A stretch of DNA of 30,496 nt from an uncultured Variovorax sp. (GCA_946478645.1 CAMLCW010000011.1:1-30496); one strand, 5' to 3'; numbered from the stretch's first letter, positions 15,106 to 23,194 are shown. Numbers and translations are program-made. The notes: generated by a model not told the origin, from the letters alone.

Positions 15106-15643
15106 GGCCGCACGCGCTTCGCAGGCGGTCGACCTGCGCGTGCTGACCTGGGAGGCGGAGCGCTTCCTGTACCGCGAGGCCGACCTCCTGGACACCCGGC
15201 GCTACGAGGACTGGCTTGCGACGCTGCACGAGGAGATCGTCTACTTCATGCCGATGCAGCGCAACACGCGCCACAACGAGCTCCAGCGGGAGTCCACGCG
15301 CGAGGGTGTCGACATCAGCTGGTTCGAGGAGGGCAAGTGGACCTTGTCCAAGCGCATCGAGCAGATCCGCACCGGCGTCCATTTCGCCGAGGAGCCCGTC
15401 TCGCGGACGACGCACCACGTCTCGAACGTGTACGTGACCGCCGTGGCCGACGCATGCGCCGAGATCTCCGTCTCGAGCCGCGTCTTCGTGCGGCAGAACC
15501 GCAATCAGCACGAATCGATGATGCTTTCGGCAAGGCGCAACGACGTGCTGCAGAAGGTGGGCGGCGATTGGCAATTGCGCAGGCGGGAAATCGTGCTCAC
15601 CGAGAACGTCTTGACCGTGAAGATGCTCACCACCTTCCTGTAG
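15098..15643 (+). CDS. Aromatic-ring-hydroxylating dioxygenase, small (beta) subunit
   Basis: A 181-residue protein of the ring-hydroxylating beta-subunit family (SnoaL/NTF2-like fold), with the recognisable AERFLYREADLLDTRRYEDW N-terminal segment, the middle RTTHHVSNVYVTAV stretch and the C-terminal RRREIVLTENVLTVKMLTTFL-like end. It is structural and supports the alpha3beta3 hexamer. The start is taken as ATG 15098, six bases after GGAG and overlapping the alpha stop; in-frame ATGs at 15062 and 15086 add residues outside the conserved start. The TRAP permease gene follows after 56 bases. Confidence 0.92.
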   Translation: MNEAARASQAVDLRVLTWEAERFLYREADLLDTRRYEDWLATLHEEIVYFMPMQRNTRHNELQRESTREGVDISWFEEGKWTLSKRIEQIRTGVHFAEEPVSRTTHHVSNVYVTAVADACAEISVSSRVFVRQNRNQHESMMLSARRNDVLQKVGGDWQLRRREIVLTENVLTVKMLTTFL

Positions 15644-15699
15644 AAGGGGCGAGCGAGCGCCGCGGCGGGCCCGGAGAACCACAACGATGGAGATCACCG

Positions 15700-16185
15700 A
15701 TGAAGAAGCGCTTGCAACTCCTGTGCGAACTGGCCGCCGCCGGCGCGCTGTTCGCGATCATGGCCTTGACGTTCTTCGATGTCCTCGGACGCAAGCTTCT
15801 CGATCGTTCGATCACCGGGTCGCTGGAGTTGACGGAGCTGTTGATGGTGGTCGTCATCTTCGCCGGGCTTCCGCTCGTCTCGGCACGCGGCGAGCATGTC
15901 GAGTTCGACTCGCTCGACGCCTTGCTCCCTCCTCGCGTGCGCAAGGTCCAGACTGTCTGCGTCCACCTGTTCTGCGCAGCGCTGCTGCTCGGGCTCGGCG
16001 GATTGATGCTGAAGACCGGCGGGGCCTTCCACGACACCGGTGAGACCACGGCGCAGCTCGGCATCCTGAAGGCGCCGTTCATCCATGCCATGGGGGTGCT
16101 GAGCGCGCTCGCCGGCATCGTGCATCTCCTGCGGGCCTGGCGCTCCGATGACGCACGGGAGAGCGGGCAGGGAACGGCGCTGTGA
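15700..16185 (+). CDS. TRAP transporter small permease (DctQ-type)
   Basis: A 161-residue integral membrane protein with four predicted helices (about residues 8-30, 43-62, 84-105 and 120-142) and the DctQ signature region FFDVLGRKLLDRSITGSLELTE. It forms the permease complex with DctM for Na+-driven uptake of organic acids. The ATG at 15700 follows GGAG by seven bases. The stop overlaps the GTG start of the large permease (GTGA at 16182-16185), so the two are translationally coupled. It lies directly behind the dioxygenase beta subunit, suggesting the dioxygenase substrate is the transported ligand. Confidence 0.9.
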   Translation: MKKRLQLLCELAAAGALFAIMALTFFDVLGRKLLDRSITGSLELTELLMVVVIFAGLPLVSARGEHVEFDSLDALLPPRVRKVQTVCVHLFCAALLLGLGGLMLKTGGAFHDTGETTAQLGILKAPFIHAMGVLSALAGIVHLLRAWRSDDARESGQGTAL

Positions 16186-17474
16186 CCGCGGCGCTGCTGG
16201 GATTCCTGGCCATCTTCGTGCTGGCGCTGGCCCGCGTTCCGCTGGCCTTCGCCATGGGCACGGTAGGCCTGGTGGCCACGGGCCTCACGCGCGGCTGGAC
16301 GCCTGCCTTCGCCAGCGCCGCCCAGGTGGTCCACGAGACGGGATTCGCCTACACGCTCTCGGTGATCCCGCTGTTCATCCTCATGGGCAACTTCGTGGCG
16401 CGGGCGGGCCTGGCCCATGAGCTGTTCCACGCCGCCTACGCCTTCATCGGGCACCTGCGCGGCGGATTGGCGCACGCCACCGTGGTGGCCTGCGCCGGCT
16501 TCGGCGCGATCTGCGGCTCGTCGATCGCCACCGCGGCGACCATGAGCAAGGTCGCCTATCCGTCCATGCGCAAGCTGGGCTACAGCGAATCGCTGTCCAC
16601 CGGCGTCATGGCCGCGGGCGGTACCCTGGGCATCATGATCCCGCCGTCCACCGTCATGGTGATCTACGGCATCATCACCGAGACGCACATCGGCAAGCTC
16701 TTTGCCGCGGGCGTGATTCCCGGGCTGCTCAGCGCGGCGATGCTGATGGCGGGCATCGTGGCGATCACGTCCCGCACCCCCGGGCATGCACCGCCCGCCG
16801 CGCGTGCCAGCTGGGCCGAACGCTGGAGCGCCGTGCGCGGCATCTGGGGCGTGGCGCTGCTGGTCGTGGTGGTCCTGGGCGGCATCTACGGCGGGCTGTT
16901 CACCGCCACCGAGGGTGCCGGCATCGGCGCCTCGGGTGCCTTCCTCTTTGCCCTTTGCCGTGGACGGCTGACCTGGCGCATCCTGTACGAAGTGCTGGTG
17001 GAATCGGCGCGCACCACCGCCATGCTGTTCACGCTGCTGATCGCGGCAACCATCTTCGCCAACTTCGTGAACTTCACCTCGATGCCGAACGACCTCAAGG
17101 CGTGGATCACGCACCTGGGCCTGTCGCCCATCATGGTCATCGTGGCCATGATGGCCGTCTACGTGGTGCTGGGAACCGTGATGGAGGAGCTCACCATGGT
17201 GCTGCTGACCATCCCGCTGTTCTTCCCCATCGTGACCAGCCTCGGGTTCGACCCCGTCTGGTTCGGTGTCCTGATCGTGATGATCGTGCAGATCGGATTG
17301 ATTTCGCCTCCAGTCGGAATGAACCTGTTCGTCATCAATGCGCTGCTGCCTGGCGTCGGGCTGCGGCAGATCTTCCGCGGATGCTGGCCCTTCGTGCTGA
17401 TCATGGTGATCGTGCTCGTGTTGCTGATCGCCTTTCCGCAGATCAGCCTGTGGCTGCCGTCGACGATGTACTAG
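16182..17474 (+). CDS. TRAP transporter large permease (DctM-type)
   Basis: A 430-residue polytopic membrane protein, the standard length for DctM, with about twelve hydrophobic segments. Conserved features include GAICGSSIATAATMSKVAYP and GGTLGIMIPPSTVMVIYGII in the first half and LGTVMEELTMVLLTIPLFFP with GLISPPVGMNLFVIN in the second half, the inverted repeat halves that form the Na+ and substrate sites. It starts with GTG overlapping the small permease stop. The matching binding protein begins 147 bases downstream from its own promoter-like region. Confidence 0.93.
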   Translation: MTAALLGFLAIFVLALARVPLAFAMGTVGLVATGLTRGWTPAFASAAQVVHETGFAYTLSVIPLFILMGNFVARAGLAHELFHAAYAFIGHLRGGLAHATVVACAGFGAICGSSIATAATMSKVAYPSMRKLGYSESLSTGVMAAGGTLGIMIPPSTVMVIYGIITETHIGKLFAAGVIPGLLSAAMLMAGIVAITSRTPGHAPPAARASWAERWSAVRGIWGVALLVVVVLGGIYGGLFTATEGAGIGASGAFLFALCRGRLTWRILYEVLVESARTTAMLFTLLIAATIFANFVNFTSMPNDLKAWITHLGLSPIMVIVAMMAVYVVLGTVMEELTMVLLTIPLFFPIVTSLGFDPVWFGVLIVMIVQIGLISPPVGMNLFVINALLPGVGLRQIFRGCWPFVLIMVIVLVLLIAFPQISLWLPSTMY

Positions 17475-17491
17475 CGGGCGCTGAACGAGAT

Positions 17492-17506
17492 GTCCATGCA
17501 GCGGAC
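17492..17506. promoter_or_regulatory. GTCC-N7-GGAC palindrome, site c
   Basis: GTCCATGCAGCGGAC in the gap before the TRAP binding-protein gene, 115 bases from its start. It ends five bases before a TTTCCT element, so like site a it sits immediately upstream of the putative -35 box. Confidence 0.6.
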
Positions 17507-17511
17507 TGATG

Positions 17512-17540
17512 TTTCCTTTTTGCCTACGTTGACCTATAGT
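17512..17540 (+). promoter_or_regulatory. Putative sigma-70 promoter for TRAP binding protein
   Basis: TTTCCT (17512-17517, weak) and TATAGT (17535-17540, 5 of 6) with a 17-base spacer. It gives the binding protein its own transcript, allowing higher expression than the permeases, as is usual for binding proteins. The -10 region TTGACCTATAGT resembles TTGATCTAGAGT before the Bug gene at 4814. Confidence 0.45.
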
Positions 17541-17621
17541 GGGCCATCGTGCGCGAGCGCGATGCGAACGCGCCGATCGCGCAACCGGTGAAGAACGCAG
17601 GTCGATCTCCAGGAGAAAGTC

Positions 17622-18629
17622 ATGATGAAATCTTCCGTCCTCGTGCTGGGCCTGCTCGCTGCCGTCGGCGCGGCCCATGCGCAAACGGTGCTGTCGGTCT
17701 CCAACTGGACCGGGCCGGGCCAGACCCAGGCGGTCAAGGCGTGGTGCGACCTGCTCGACAGCAAATCCGCCGGCAAGCTGAAATGCAACATCCTGCCGCG
17801 ACCGGTGAGCGCGCCGCCCGGCAGCTTCGATGCGGTTGCCAACGGCATCGTCGACGTCTCGCTCACAGTCCATGGCTACACGCCGAACCGGTTCGTGCTC
17901 ACCCAGATGGCTGAATTCCCTTTCAACGGAGACAGCGCGGAGGCCATGTCGGTCGCGTACGACAGGGTGGCCTCCAGGCATCCCGAGTTCGCCCGGGAGC
18001 ACAAGGGCGTGCATGTGCTCGGCTACTTCACGCACGGGCCGGGCATGGTGTTCAACTCGAAGCGGCCGATCGCGAAGATCGAGGACCTCGAGGGGCTGAA
18101 GTTCCGCGTGGGCGGGGGAATGGTGAACGAGATCGCCAGGTCGCTGGGCATGAATGTCACGCTGAAGCCCGCGTCCGACGCCTATGAGCTTTTGTCCGGC
18201 GGCGTCATGGACGGGGCGCTTTTCCCGGCCGAATCCATCGAGGCCTACAAACTCGACAAGGTCATCCGCCACGCGACGTATTTCCCTGGCGGCCTCTACA
18301 ACCTCAGCTGGGTGTTCATGATGAATCCCGCGCGGTATGAGAAGCTCTCCGCGGATGAGAAGAGGGCGGTGGATTCGGTCTCGGGCGAAGTGCTCGCACG
18401 GGTCTTCGGCCGCCAGTGGGACCTCCTCGATCGCAGCGGACGCGCCCACATGCAGGCGTCGAAGATCCAGGTCACGATGGCCGACCCGGGCTTCGTGGCC
18501 GCGGTCAAGGCCAGGACCTCGGCGCTGGAGCAGAAGTGGGTGCAGGACGCCTCGGCGCGCGGGACGAAGCAGCCCGGGAAGATCCTCGCGGAGTTCCGCA
18601 AGGAGGTCGCGGCCCTTCACGCAAGGTGA
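17622..18629 (+). CDS. TRAP transporter solute-binding protein (DctP-type)
   Basis: A 335-residue periplasmic receptor with a Sec signal peptide (about residues 1-20, cleavage at AHA-QTVL). DctP features include the LEGLKFRVGG segment with the conserved ligand arginine, and the FPAESIEAYKL region of the C-terminal lobe. It delivers an organic acid to the DctQM permease encoded just upstream. The ATG at 17622 follows AGGAGA by five bases; a second ATG at 17625 is possible. Its 3' end overlaps the convergent SDR gene by 13 bases. Ligand probably the dioxygenase substrate, by context only. Confidence 0.92.
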   Translation: MMKSSVLVLGLLAAVGAAHAQTVLSVSNWTGPGQTQAVKAWCDLLDSKSAGKLKCNILPRPVSAPPGSFDAVANGIVDVSLTVHGYTPNRFVLTQMAEFPFNGDSAEAMSVAYDRVASRHPEFAREHKGVHVLGYFTHGPGMVFNSKRPIAKIEDLEGLKFRVGGGMVNEIARSLGMNVTLKPASDAYELLSGGVMDGALFPAESIEAYKLDKVIRHATYFPGGLYNLSWVFMMNPARYEKLSADEKRAVDSVSGEVLARVFGRQWDLLDRSGRAHMQASKIQVTMADPGFVAAVKARTSALEQKWVQDASARGTKQPGKILAEFRKEVAALHAR

Positions 18630-19351
18630 GCGGCGAAGGCGCGCTCGACGGCCTTGGGGTCGCGCTGCAAGGCTTCGCGCAACGCTTGTGCTGCAGCCGG
18701 ATAGATGTCGTCCTCGTCACCCTGCAAGGCGTCGATCAGCAGCCTTGCGAAGGCGCCGGGCGCCAGCTTCGTCTGCTTGAGGTGCGCGGTCATCGGGGTG
18801 TCGACCGCCGGCGCCAGCACCGCACGGACGCGAACGCCGGAAGCCGCAAGCTCCGCGCGCATCGCCTGCGTCACCGAGAAGGCGGCAGCCTTGCTGGCGC
18901 AGTAGGTCGCCATCATGGGATGGTTCACATGGGCGAGGGCGCTCAGCATGTTGACGATGGCGCCATGTCCGCGCGCTTTCATCGCCGGGGCGAACGCGCA
19001 GAAGATGTTGATGAGGCCGAAGTAGTTGGCCTCCATCTCCGCCCAGGCGGCCGCTTCGTCGTAATGCGCCAGCCGGTGGTTCGAATTGATCCCATTGGCG
19101 CAGATGACCCAATCCACGCGGGAACCGTGGATTCTCGCGGCCTCCATCACGCTGTCATGCCGGGTCACATCCATGTGGATCGGCTTCACCCGCGGATGCG
19201 GCGCCGCAGATGGCCTACGGCTCGCAGCGATCACCTCATGCGCACCTGCTTCGCGGAGCGCATCGACGAGCGCGGTCCCGATTCCGCCACTGGCCCCGAC
19301 GACGAGCACGACCCGGCCGGAAACGCCGGCGTGTTCGGGCATCGCGTTCAT
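18617..19351 (-). CDS. Short-chain dehydrogenase/reductase
   Basis: A 244-residue classical SDR. It has the cofactor motif GASGGIG (residues 19-25), the CANG motif (84-87) and the active-site triad Ser137, Tyr150 and Lys154 (YCASK). Such enzymes oxidise alcohols or dihydrodiols or reduce ketones with NAD(P)H. In this setting a dihydrodiol or hydroxyacyl dehydrogenase role is possible; the sequence does not settle it. The start ATG at 19351 overlaps the stop of the upstream hydrolase-fold gene (ATGA), so it is the last gene of a three-gene minus-strand operon. It converges on the TRAP binding-protein gene. Confidence 0.9.
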   Translation of the reverse strand: MNAMPEHAGVSGRVVLVVGASGGIGTALVDALREAGAHEVIAASRRPSAAPHPRVKPIHMDVTRHDSVMEAARIHGSRVDWVICANGINSNHRLAHYDEAAAWAEMEANYFGLINIFCAFAPAMKARGHGAIVNMLSALAHVNHPMMATYCASKAAAFSVTQAMRAELAASGVRVRAVLAPAVDTPMTAHLKQTKLAPGAFARLLIDALQGDEDDIYPAAAQALREALQRDPKAVERAFAAHLA

Positions 19352-20178
19352 CGCGCCGCGCCCGCGCCGGGAAGCGTTTCGATGAACGCGCGCACCGCGG
19401 CGTTGAACGCCTCGGGCTTCTGCCAGTGGACGTACCGGCCCGCACCGGGTACCGCCGGCGCTTCATGGAAGTTCTTCATGCCTTGGAGCATCTCCGGCTG
19501 GTCGGGATAGGGATCGTCTGCGCCGCAGATGCCCATGACCGGAACGTCCAGCCGGCTGAACAGCGGCGCCAGGTTGGGCACCGAGTTGCCGAGCTCGAGC
19601 ATGCCCCGGCGGTACTGCTCGAGCGGATGGCTGGCCATCATCTGGATCACGCGCTCGCGGAATGCGCCGTCCTCCCGCGGAATGACGCGGTAGATGTGGG
19701 TGCCGCCTTCCCGGCGCAGCAGGTCGATCAGTGCCTGCCGGCCCTCGAACTCGAGCACCGGGACCACGCGCTTGCTCGCTGCCGTCCACACGTCCATGTA
19801 CCTCGGCGCTTCATGAAGTTCACTCCAGGCGCCCATCACCATGCCCGCGACGCCGTCCGGGTGCGACAGCGCGTACTGCGCAGCGATCGTCGTGCCGAAG
19901 GCCAGCGCGACGACGATGGGCCGCTCGATCTCGAGTGCATCGATGAGGCCCGCCAGGTCCCGCGCCTGGTTGACGAGCGAGAAGCCGTAGGGGGTCCACT
20001 CCGTGCCCGCGTGGCCGCGCCGGTTGTAGACCAGGCAGCGATGGTCGCGCGAGAACTCCGCCACCTGCGCCTCCCAGTACTGCATGCCATGGATCTCGCC
20101 ATGGACGAAGACGATGTCGCGCCCCTTGCCGGTGAGTTCGTACTGGAAGTCGCAACGGTTGACGCGGATGATCGCCAT
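19348..20178 (-). CDS. Alpha/beta-hydrolase-fold protein with Ser-to-Ala nucleophile position
   Basis: A 276-residue alpha/beta hydrolase resembling the C-C/ester hydrolase group (MhpC-like in layout). The HG oxyanion motif is FVHGEIHG (24-31), the acid is likely in GICGADDPYPDQP and the histidine in YVHWQKPEAF. At the nucleophile elbow, where GxSxG is expected, it reads VVALAFGTT; the serine position is Ala93 (codon GCC at 19902-19900). All other landmarks are present and the frame is intact, so this is not a decayed gene. It may be a non-hydrolytic member (lyase, decarboxylase or binding protein) or have lost activity. It starts three bases after the dienelactone hydrolase stop and overlaps the SDR start. 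Confidence 0.85.
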   Translation of the reverse strand: MAIIRVNRCDFQYELTGKGRDIVFVHGEIHGMQYWEAQVAEFSRDHRCLVYNRRGHAGTEWTPYGFSLVNQARDLAGLIDALEIERPIVVALAFGTTIAAQYALSHPDGVAGMVMGAWSELHEAPRYMDVWTAASKRVVPVLEFEGRQALIDLLRREGGTHIYRVIPREDGAFRERVIQMMASHPLEQYRRGMLELGNSVPNLAPLFSRLDVPVMGICGADDPYPDQPEMLQGMKNFHEAPAVPGAGRYVHWQKPEAFNAAVRAFIETLPGAGAAR

Positions 20179-20181
20179 TCC

Positions 20182-21411
20182 TCAGGCTCCCCGTGTCCAT
20201 TGCGGCATGAGCGCGTTGGAAGGAAGGCTCGGGTCGAGCACCTTGCGTGCCTGCTCGCGCCCGACGACGGGCAGGGCAGCCGGATCGAGCAGGCCGATCT
20301 GCACGAGCACGCTGGCTTGATCCCAGTAGATGTGCTCGTGGTGGAGCTTGTCGCCCCGGAACGTGATGATTCCGACGAGCGCGACTTCCACGCTGCACCC
20401 GGTCGGTGCGATGCCCGGGAGCATCCAGGGGATCTCGGTGTCGTGCGTGAAGCAGAGGATCCCTTCATTCACGATGCGGTCGACGCCGATCGTCCGGGAG
20501 ATCGGGATCGTGCGCATGTCGGCCGGGTTGCGCGGTATGAAATGGTCGCGATAGAAGCGATGCAGGTCCGCCTGCCCATAGCCGCCCGTCATCGTCGGAA
20601 CGTGGTTGACGTAGGGCTGGGGAACCATGGTGGCCATGGTGGCCGCGGCATCGCGCGAGACGAACTCGCAGGCGCGATGCGCTTCCCAGAGTGCGTCGAG
20701 GTCATACCACGGACCGAGGACCGCGCGGAGCACGGCCAGGCTGCGGCTGTAGGCCATGCCCGCCGAGGGCGCACTGTAGGCGGGGCGTTCCCTGGCAGCG
20801 AAGCCGTGCTTCACGCCCGGGTAGACGTGCACCGACGCCTCCTTGTTGTGGCCAAGCGCCGCAACCACGGCGCTCACGGCATCGGGGGGCGTCAACGGAT
20901 CCTCGGCGCCGAAATGGACCACCAGCGGCACCTCGATGGCCGCAAGCCTTTCGAGGTGCTTCTCGAGCGCGACCGGGTAGTACGCCACCGCGCAGCTGAC
21001 AAGGCCCGCGGCAGCCGCGAGCACCGCCACGCGGCCGCCGAGGCAGAACCCGTATGCGCCGATCCGGCCCAGGACGGCCGGGTGCTGTTCGAGGGCTTGC
21101 ACGGTGTCCCGCATGTCCTCCAGGAGCAGCTGCTGGTCGAGTCGCTGGCTCAATGCCATGGCGCGGGCGATGTCTTCTTCGGAGTAGCCGAGCTCGACGC
21201 GGGGCTGCAGGCGCCAGAACAGGTCCGGCACGAGAACCACGTAGCCCTCCTGCGCGAGGCCGTCGGCCACGGCCCTCAGCGATGCGGTCACACCGAAGAT
21301 CTCCTGGCACAGGACGATGCCCGGGCCGCGGCCGTTCGGCGGCAGTGCGAGGTAGGCGCCCATGGCCGGTCCTTCCGTCTTGCCGGGAACCTCGATCCAT
21401 GCAGTCGTCAC
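20182..21411 (-). CDS. Dienelactone hydrolase fused to SnoaL/NTF2-like domain
   Basis: A 409-residue two-domain protein. Residues about 1-235 are a dienelactone hydrolase (carboxymethylenebutenolidase) with the cysteine nucleophile Cys123 in GFCLGG, Glu37 in CQEIFG, Asp171 in GAEDP and His202 in VKHGF, so the triad is complete. Residues about 245-395 resemble an NTF2/SnoaL-like cone domain (FYRDHFIPRNPADMRTIPIS, then GDKLHHEHIYWDQASVLVQ). DLH proteins open lactone rings formed during ring-cleavage pathways, including those for chlorinated catechols; the second domain could be a separate cyclase/isomerase-like catalyst. Start GTG at 21411 follows AAGGAG. First gene of a minus-strand operon behind a clear promoter and palindrome, divergent from the MarR gene. 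Confidence 0.88.
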   Translation of the reverse strand: MTTAWIEVPGKTEGPAMGAYLALPPNGRGPGIVLCQEIFGVTASLRAVADGLAQEGYVVLVPDLFWRLQPRVELGYSEEDIARAMALSQRLDQQLLLEDMRDTVQALEQHPAVLGRIGAYGFCLGGRVAVLAAAAGLVSCAVAYYPVALEKHLERLAAIEVPLVVHFGAEDPLTPPDAVSAVVAALGHNKEASVHVYPGVKHGFAARERPAYSAPSAGMAYSRSLAVLRAVLGPWYDLDALWEAHRACEFVSRDAAATMATMVPQPYVNHVPTMTGGYGQADLHRFYRDHFIPRNPADMRTIPISRTIGVDRIVNEGILCFTHDTEIPWMLPGIAPTGCSVEVALVGIITFRGDKLHHEHIYWDQASVLVQIGLLDPAALPVVGREQARKVLDPSLPSNALMPQWTRGA

Positions 21412-21428
21412 GTGCAGCTCCTTGCAAT

Positions 21429-21443
21429 GTCCGTTGTATGGAC
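21429..21443. promoter_or_regulatory. GTCC-N7-GGAC palindrome, site d
   Basis: GTCCATACAACGGAC on the minus strand, 17 bases before the dienelactone hydrolase start and just downstream of its promoter. It lies in the divergent gap shared with the MarR gene, which makes the MarR protein a natural candidate for the factor that binds all these palindromes. Confidence 0.65.
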
Positions 21444-21453
21444 ATGAAAATCA

Positions 21454-21482
21454 ATTCTATCCATTCAATGGCACGAGGGCAA
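21454..21482 (-). promoter_or_regulatory. Putative sigma-70 promoter for dienelactone hydrolase operon
   Basis: On the minus strand TTGCCC (21482-21477), a 17-base spacer, and TAGAAT (21459-21454, 5 of 6). Transcription would start near 21447, immediately before palindrome d, the same layout as the reductase promoter with palindrome b. Confidence 0.55.
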
Positions 21483-21556
21483 TGCAGGCGATCGGCGCGG
21501 GCCGGCCCGGGAGGCGGACGCTAAACTCGAACGCAGCAAACTTCCGCTCGGGTTCC

Positions 21557-22096
21557 ATGACTCAACCGCTGGACGACCTCCACGATCTCACGCACCGGCC
21601 TGGCTTTCTCCTGCGCAAGGCGCACCAGGTGGCGGTTGCCATCTTCTCGGAAGAAATCGGGAAGCTGAACCTGACGCCACCCCAGCACAACGTGCTGTCG
21701 GCACTGATGGCCCATCCCGGCTGCCACCAGACCGAGATCGGGCGCATCGTGGGCTACGACCGCGCAACGGTGGGGGCGGTGCTGGCCGGGTTGGAATCGC
21801 GGGGTCTGGTGGAGCGCCAGGGCTCGGATCTCGACAGGCGCCTGAAGGTGCTGAACCTGACGCGCAAGGGACTGTCGCTGCTGAACACCTCCAATGCGGC
21901 CATGGATCGCATCAACCAGCGGATCCTGGAGCCGCTCGCGGTCCACGAGAGGCCGATGTTCGTTGCGCTGCTCGCACGGCTCGCCTTTCCCGCTTCCGCC
22001 TCCGCGCCCGCGCTTGCGCGACCGGAGGCCGAAGGCGGCCTGGCGAGCAGCACGAGAAATCGCAGCGTGCGCACCGGCCGCGCCAGGTCGTCCTAG
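21557..22096 (+). CDS. MarR-family transcriptional regulator
   Basis: A 179-residue MarR protein. The wHTH covers about residues 35-105 (LTPPQHNVLSALMAHPG, IGRIVGYDRATVGAVLAGL and the wing VERQGSDLDRRLKVLNLTRKG). MarR repressors of aromatic catabolism bind near-palindromic operators and release DNA when an aromatic acid or CoA thioester binds. The C-terminal 35 residues are alanine/arginine-rich and not conserved-looking. The gene is divergent from the dienelactone hydrolase operon with palindrome d between them. No clear promoter or ribosome binding site is evident before ATG 21557. Confidence 0.9.
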   Translation: MTQPLDDLHDLTHRPGFLLRKAHQVAVAIFSEEIGKLNLTPPQHNVLSALMAHPGCHQTEIGRIVGYDRATVGAVLAGLESRGLVERQGSDLDRRLKVLNLTRKGLSLLNTSNAAMDRINQRILEPLAVHERPMFVALLARLAFPASASAPALARPEAEGGLASSTRNRSVRTGRARSS

Positions 22097-22109
22097 TGCG
22101 CCGGCCAAG

Positions 22110-23129
22110 TCACCGGGGTTCGGACACCGGAGCCTGTTTCTTGCCGGGAAGCGCGTCGTTGATATAGGGCAGCGGCACGAAGCGGTAGCCGTCCGAAACC
22201 TTGCGCAGATGGCCGACGCCCGGGAAGGAATAGTGGGCCGGCGCCACCAGATAGCCCTTCGCGGCCGCATCTGCGAACGCGCGCCGCCGCGCCGCGGCCG
22301 CCTCTTGGGGATTGACGTCGTACTGGATCGTGACGCCCGGCGCCGGCAGCTGCACTTCGGCGACGTGCAGCACATCGCCCCAGAACATGATCTTCTCGCC
22401 CTCGCTCTCGAGTGAATAGAAGGTGTGGCCGGGCGTGTGGCCCGGCGCGGGCACGGAGCGGATGCCCGGAAACAGCTCGACGGCACCGTCGAACGGCTTG
22501 ACCTGGCCGGCGTCGACATAAGGTCCCATCTTCGACCTGGCTTGCTCGAAGTACTGCTTTTGCGATTCGGGCGCCTGCGCGAGCGCTTGCGCACTCAGCC
22601 AGTAGTCGACCTCCTTGCGCTCGACGTGGATGACGGCGTTCGGGAAGACCCGTGTCGTGCCGTCCATCAACCCGCCGCTGTGGTCCGTGTGGACGTGCGT
22701 GAGGAGAATGTCGGTGATCTGCGCGGGCTCCAGGCCGATGGCGCGCAGGCTGGCCGGCAGCTTGTTGAGCGTGGGCCCGTAGAGCTCGCCGGTGCCGGCG
22801 TCGACGAGGATGAGCCTGCCGGCGGTTTCGATCAGGAATGCATTGATCGAGGCGTCGATCGTCGTTCCGACGTAGCCGTCCTTCAGCAGCCTGGCGACGG
22901 GATGGCCTTTCGTATTCGTCAGGATCTTCGTGTCCAGCGGGATCGTGCCGTCCGACAGGGCGGTCACGGCGACGCTCCCGATCTTCAGGCGATAGAAGCC
23001 CGCCTGGCTCTTGTCGAGCTTGGTGGCGGGCGCGGCCGCGCCGTGCGCATGCGCCGGCGAGAGAAACCCCGCGCTGCCGGCGATCAGCAGGGCGGCGAGC
23101 AGCGGGGTGAGAAATTGACGAGCGGTCAT
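22110..23129 (-). CDS. Secreted metallo-beta-lactamase-fold hydrolase
   Basis: A 339-residue MBL-superfamily protein with a Sec signal peptide (about residues 1-28, ending PAHA-HG). The metal motif HVHTDH gives His145, His147, Asp149 and His150; further ligands are likely in PGHTPGHTFY, FWGDVLHV and APAHYSFPG. The family includes lactonases and quorum-quenching enzymes as well as esterases; a periplasmic lactonase role is possible but unproven. The ATG at 23129 gives the signal peptide directly after AGGAATG; the open frame extends further upstream into the LysR gene on the other strand and that part is spurious. Divergent from the LysR gene (111-bp gap). Confidence 0.9.
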   Translation of the reverse strand: MTARQFLTPLLAALLIAGSAGFLSPAHAHGAAAPATKLDKSQAGFYRLKIGSVAVTALSDGTIPLDTKILTNTKGHPVARLLKDGYVGTTIDASINAFLIETAGRLILVDAGTGELYGPTLNKLPASLRAIGLEPAQITDILLTHVHTDHSGGLMDGTTRVFPNAVIHVERKEVDYWLSAQALAQAPESQKQYFEQARSKMGPYVDAGQVKPFDGAVELFPGIRSVPAPGHTPGHTFYSLESEGEKIMFWGDVLHVAEVQLPAPGVTIQYDVNPQEAAAARRRAFADAAAKGYLVAPAHYSFPGVGHLRKVSDGYRFVPLPYINDALPGKKQAPVSEPR

Positions 23130-23194
23130 CGAGACATTCCTGGGTGTTGAAAGCGACGAGGGCCAGTGTCTTCTTCTCCACAAAGTTAATAAAC

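Noticed and set aside
15627..18620. A 997-codon open frame on the minus strand across the TRAP genes
   Set aside because: It is a mirror frame of the DctQ/DctM/DctP genes, with low-complexity, histidine/glutamine-rich translation and no recognisable domain; high GC makes such frames common.
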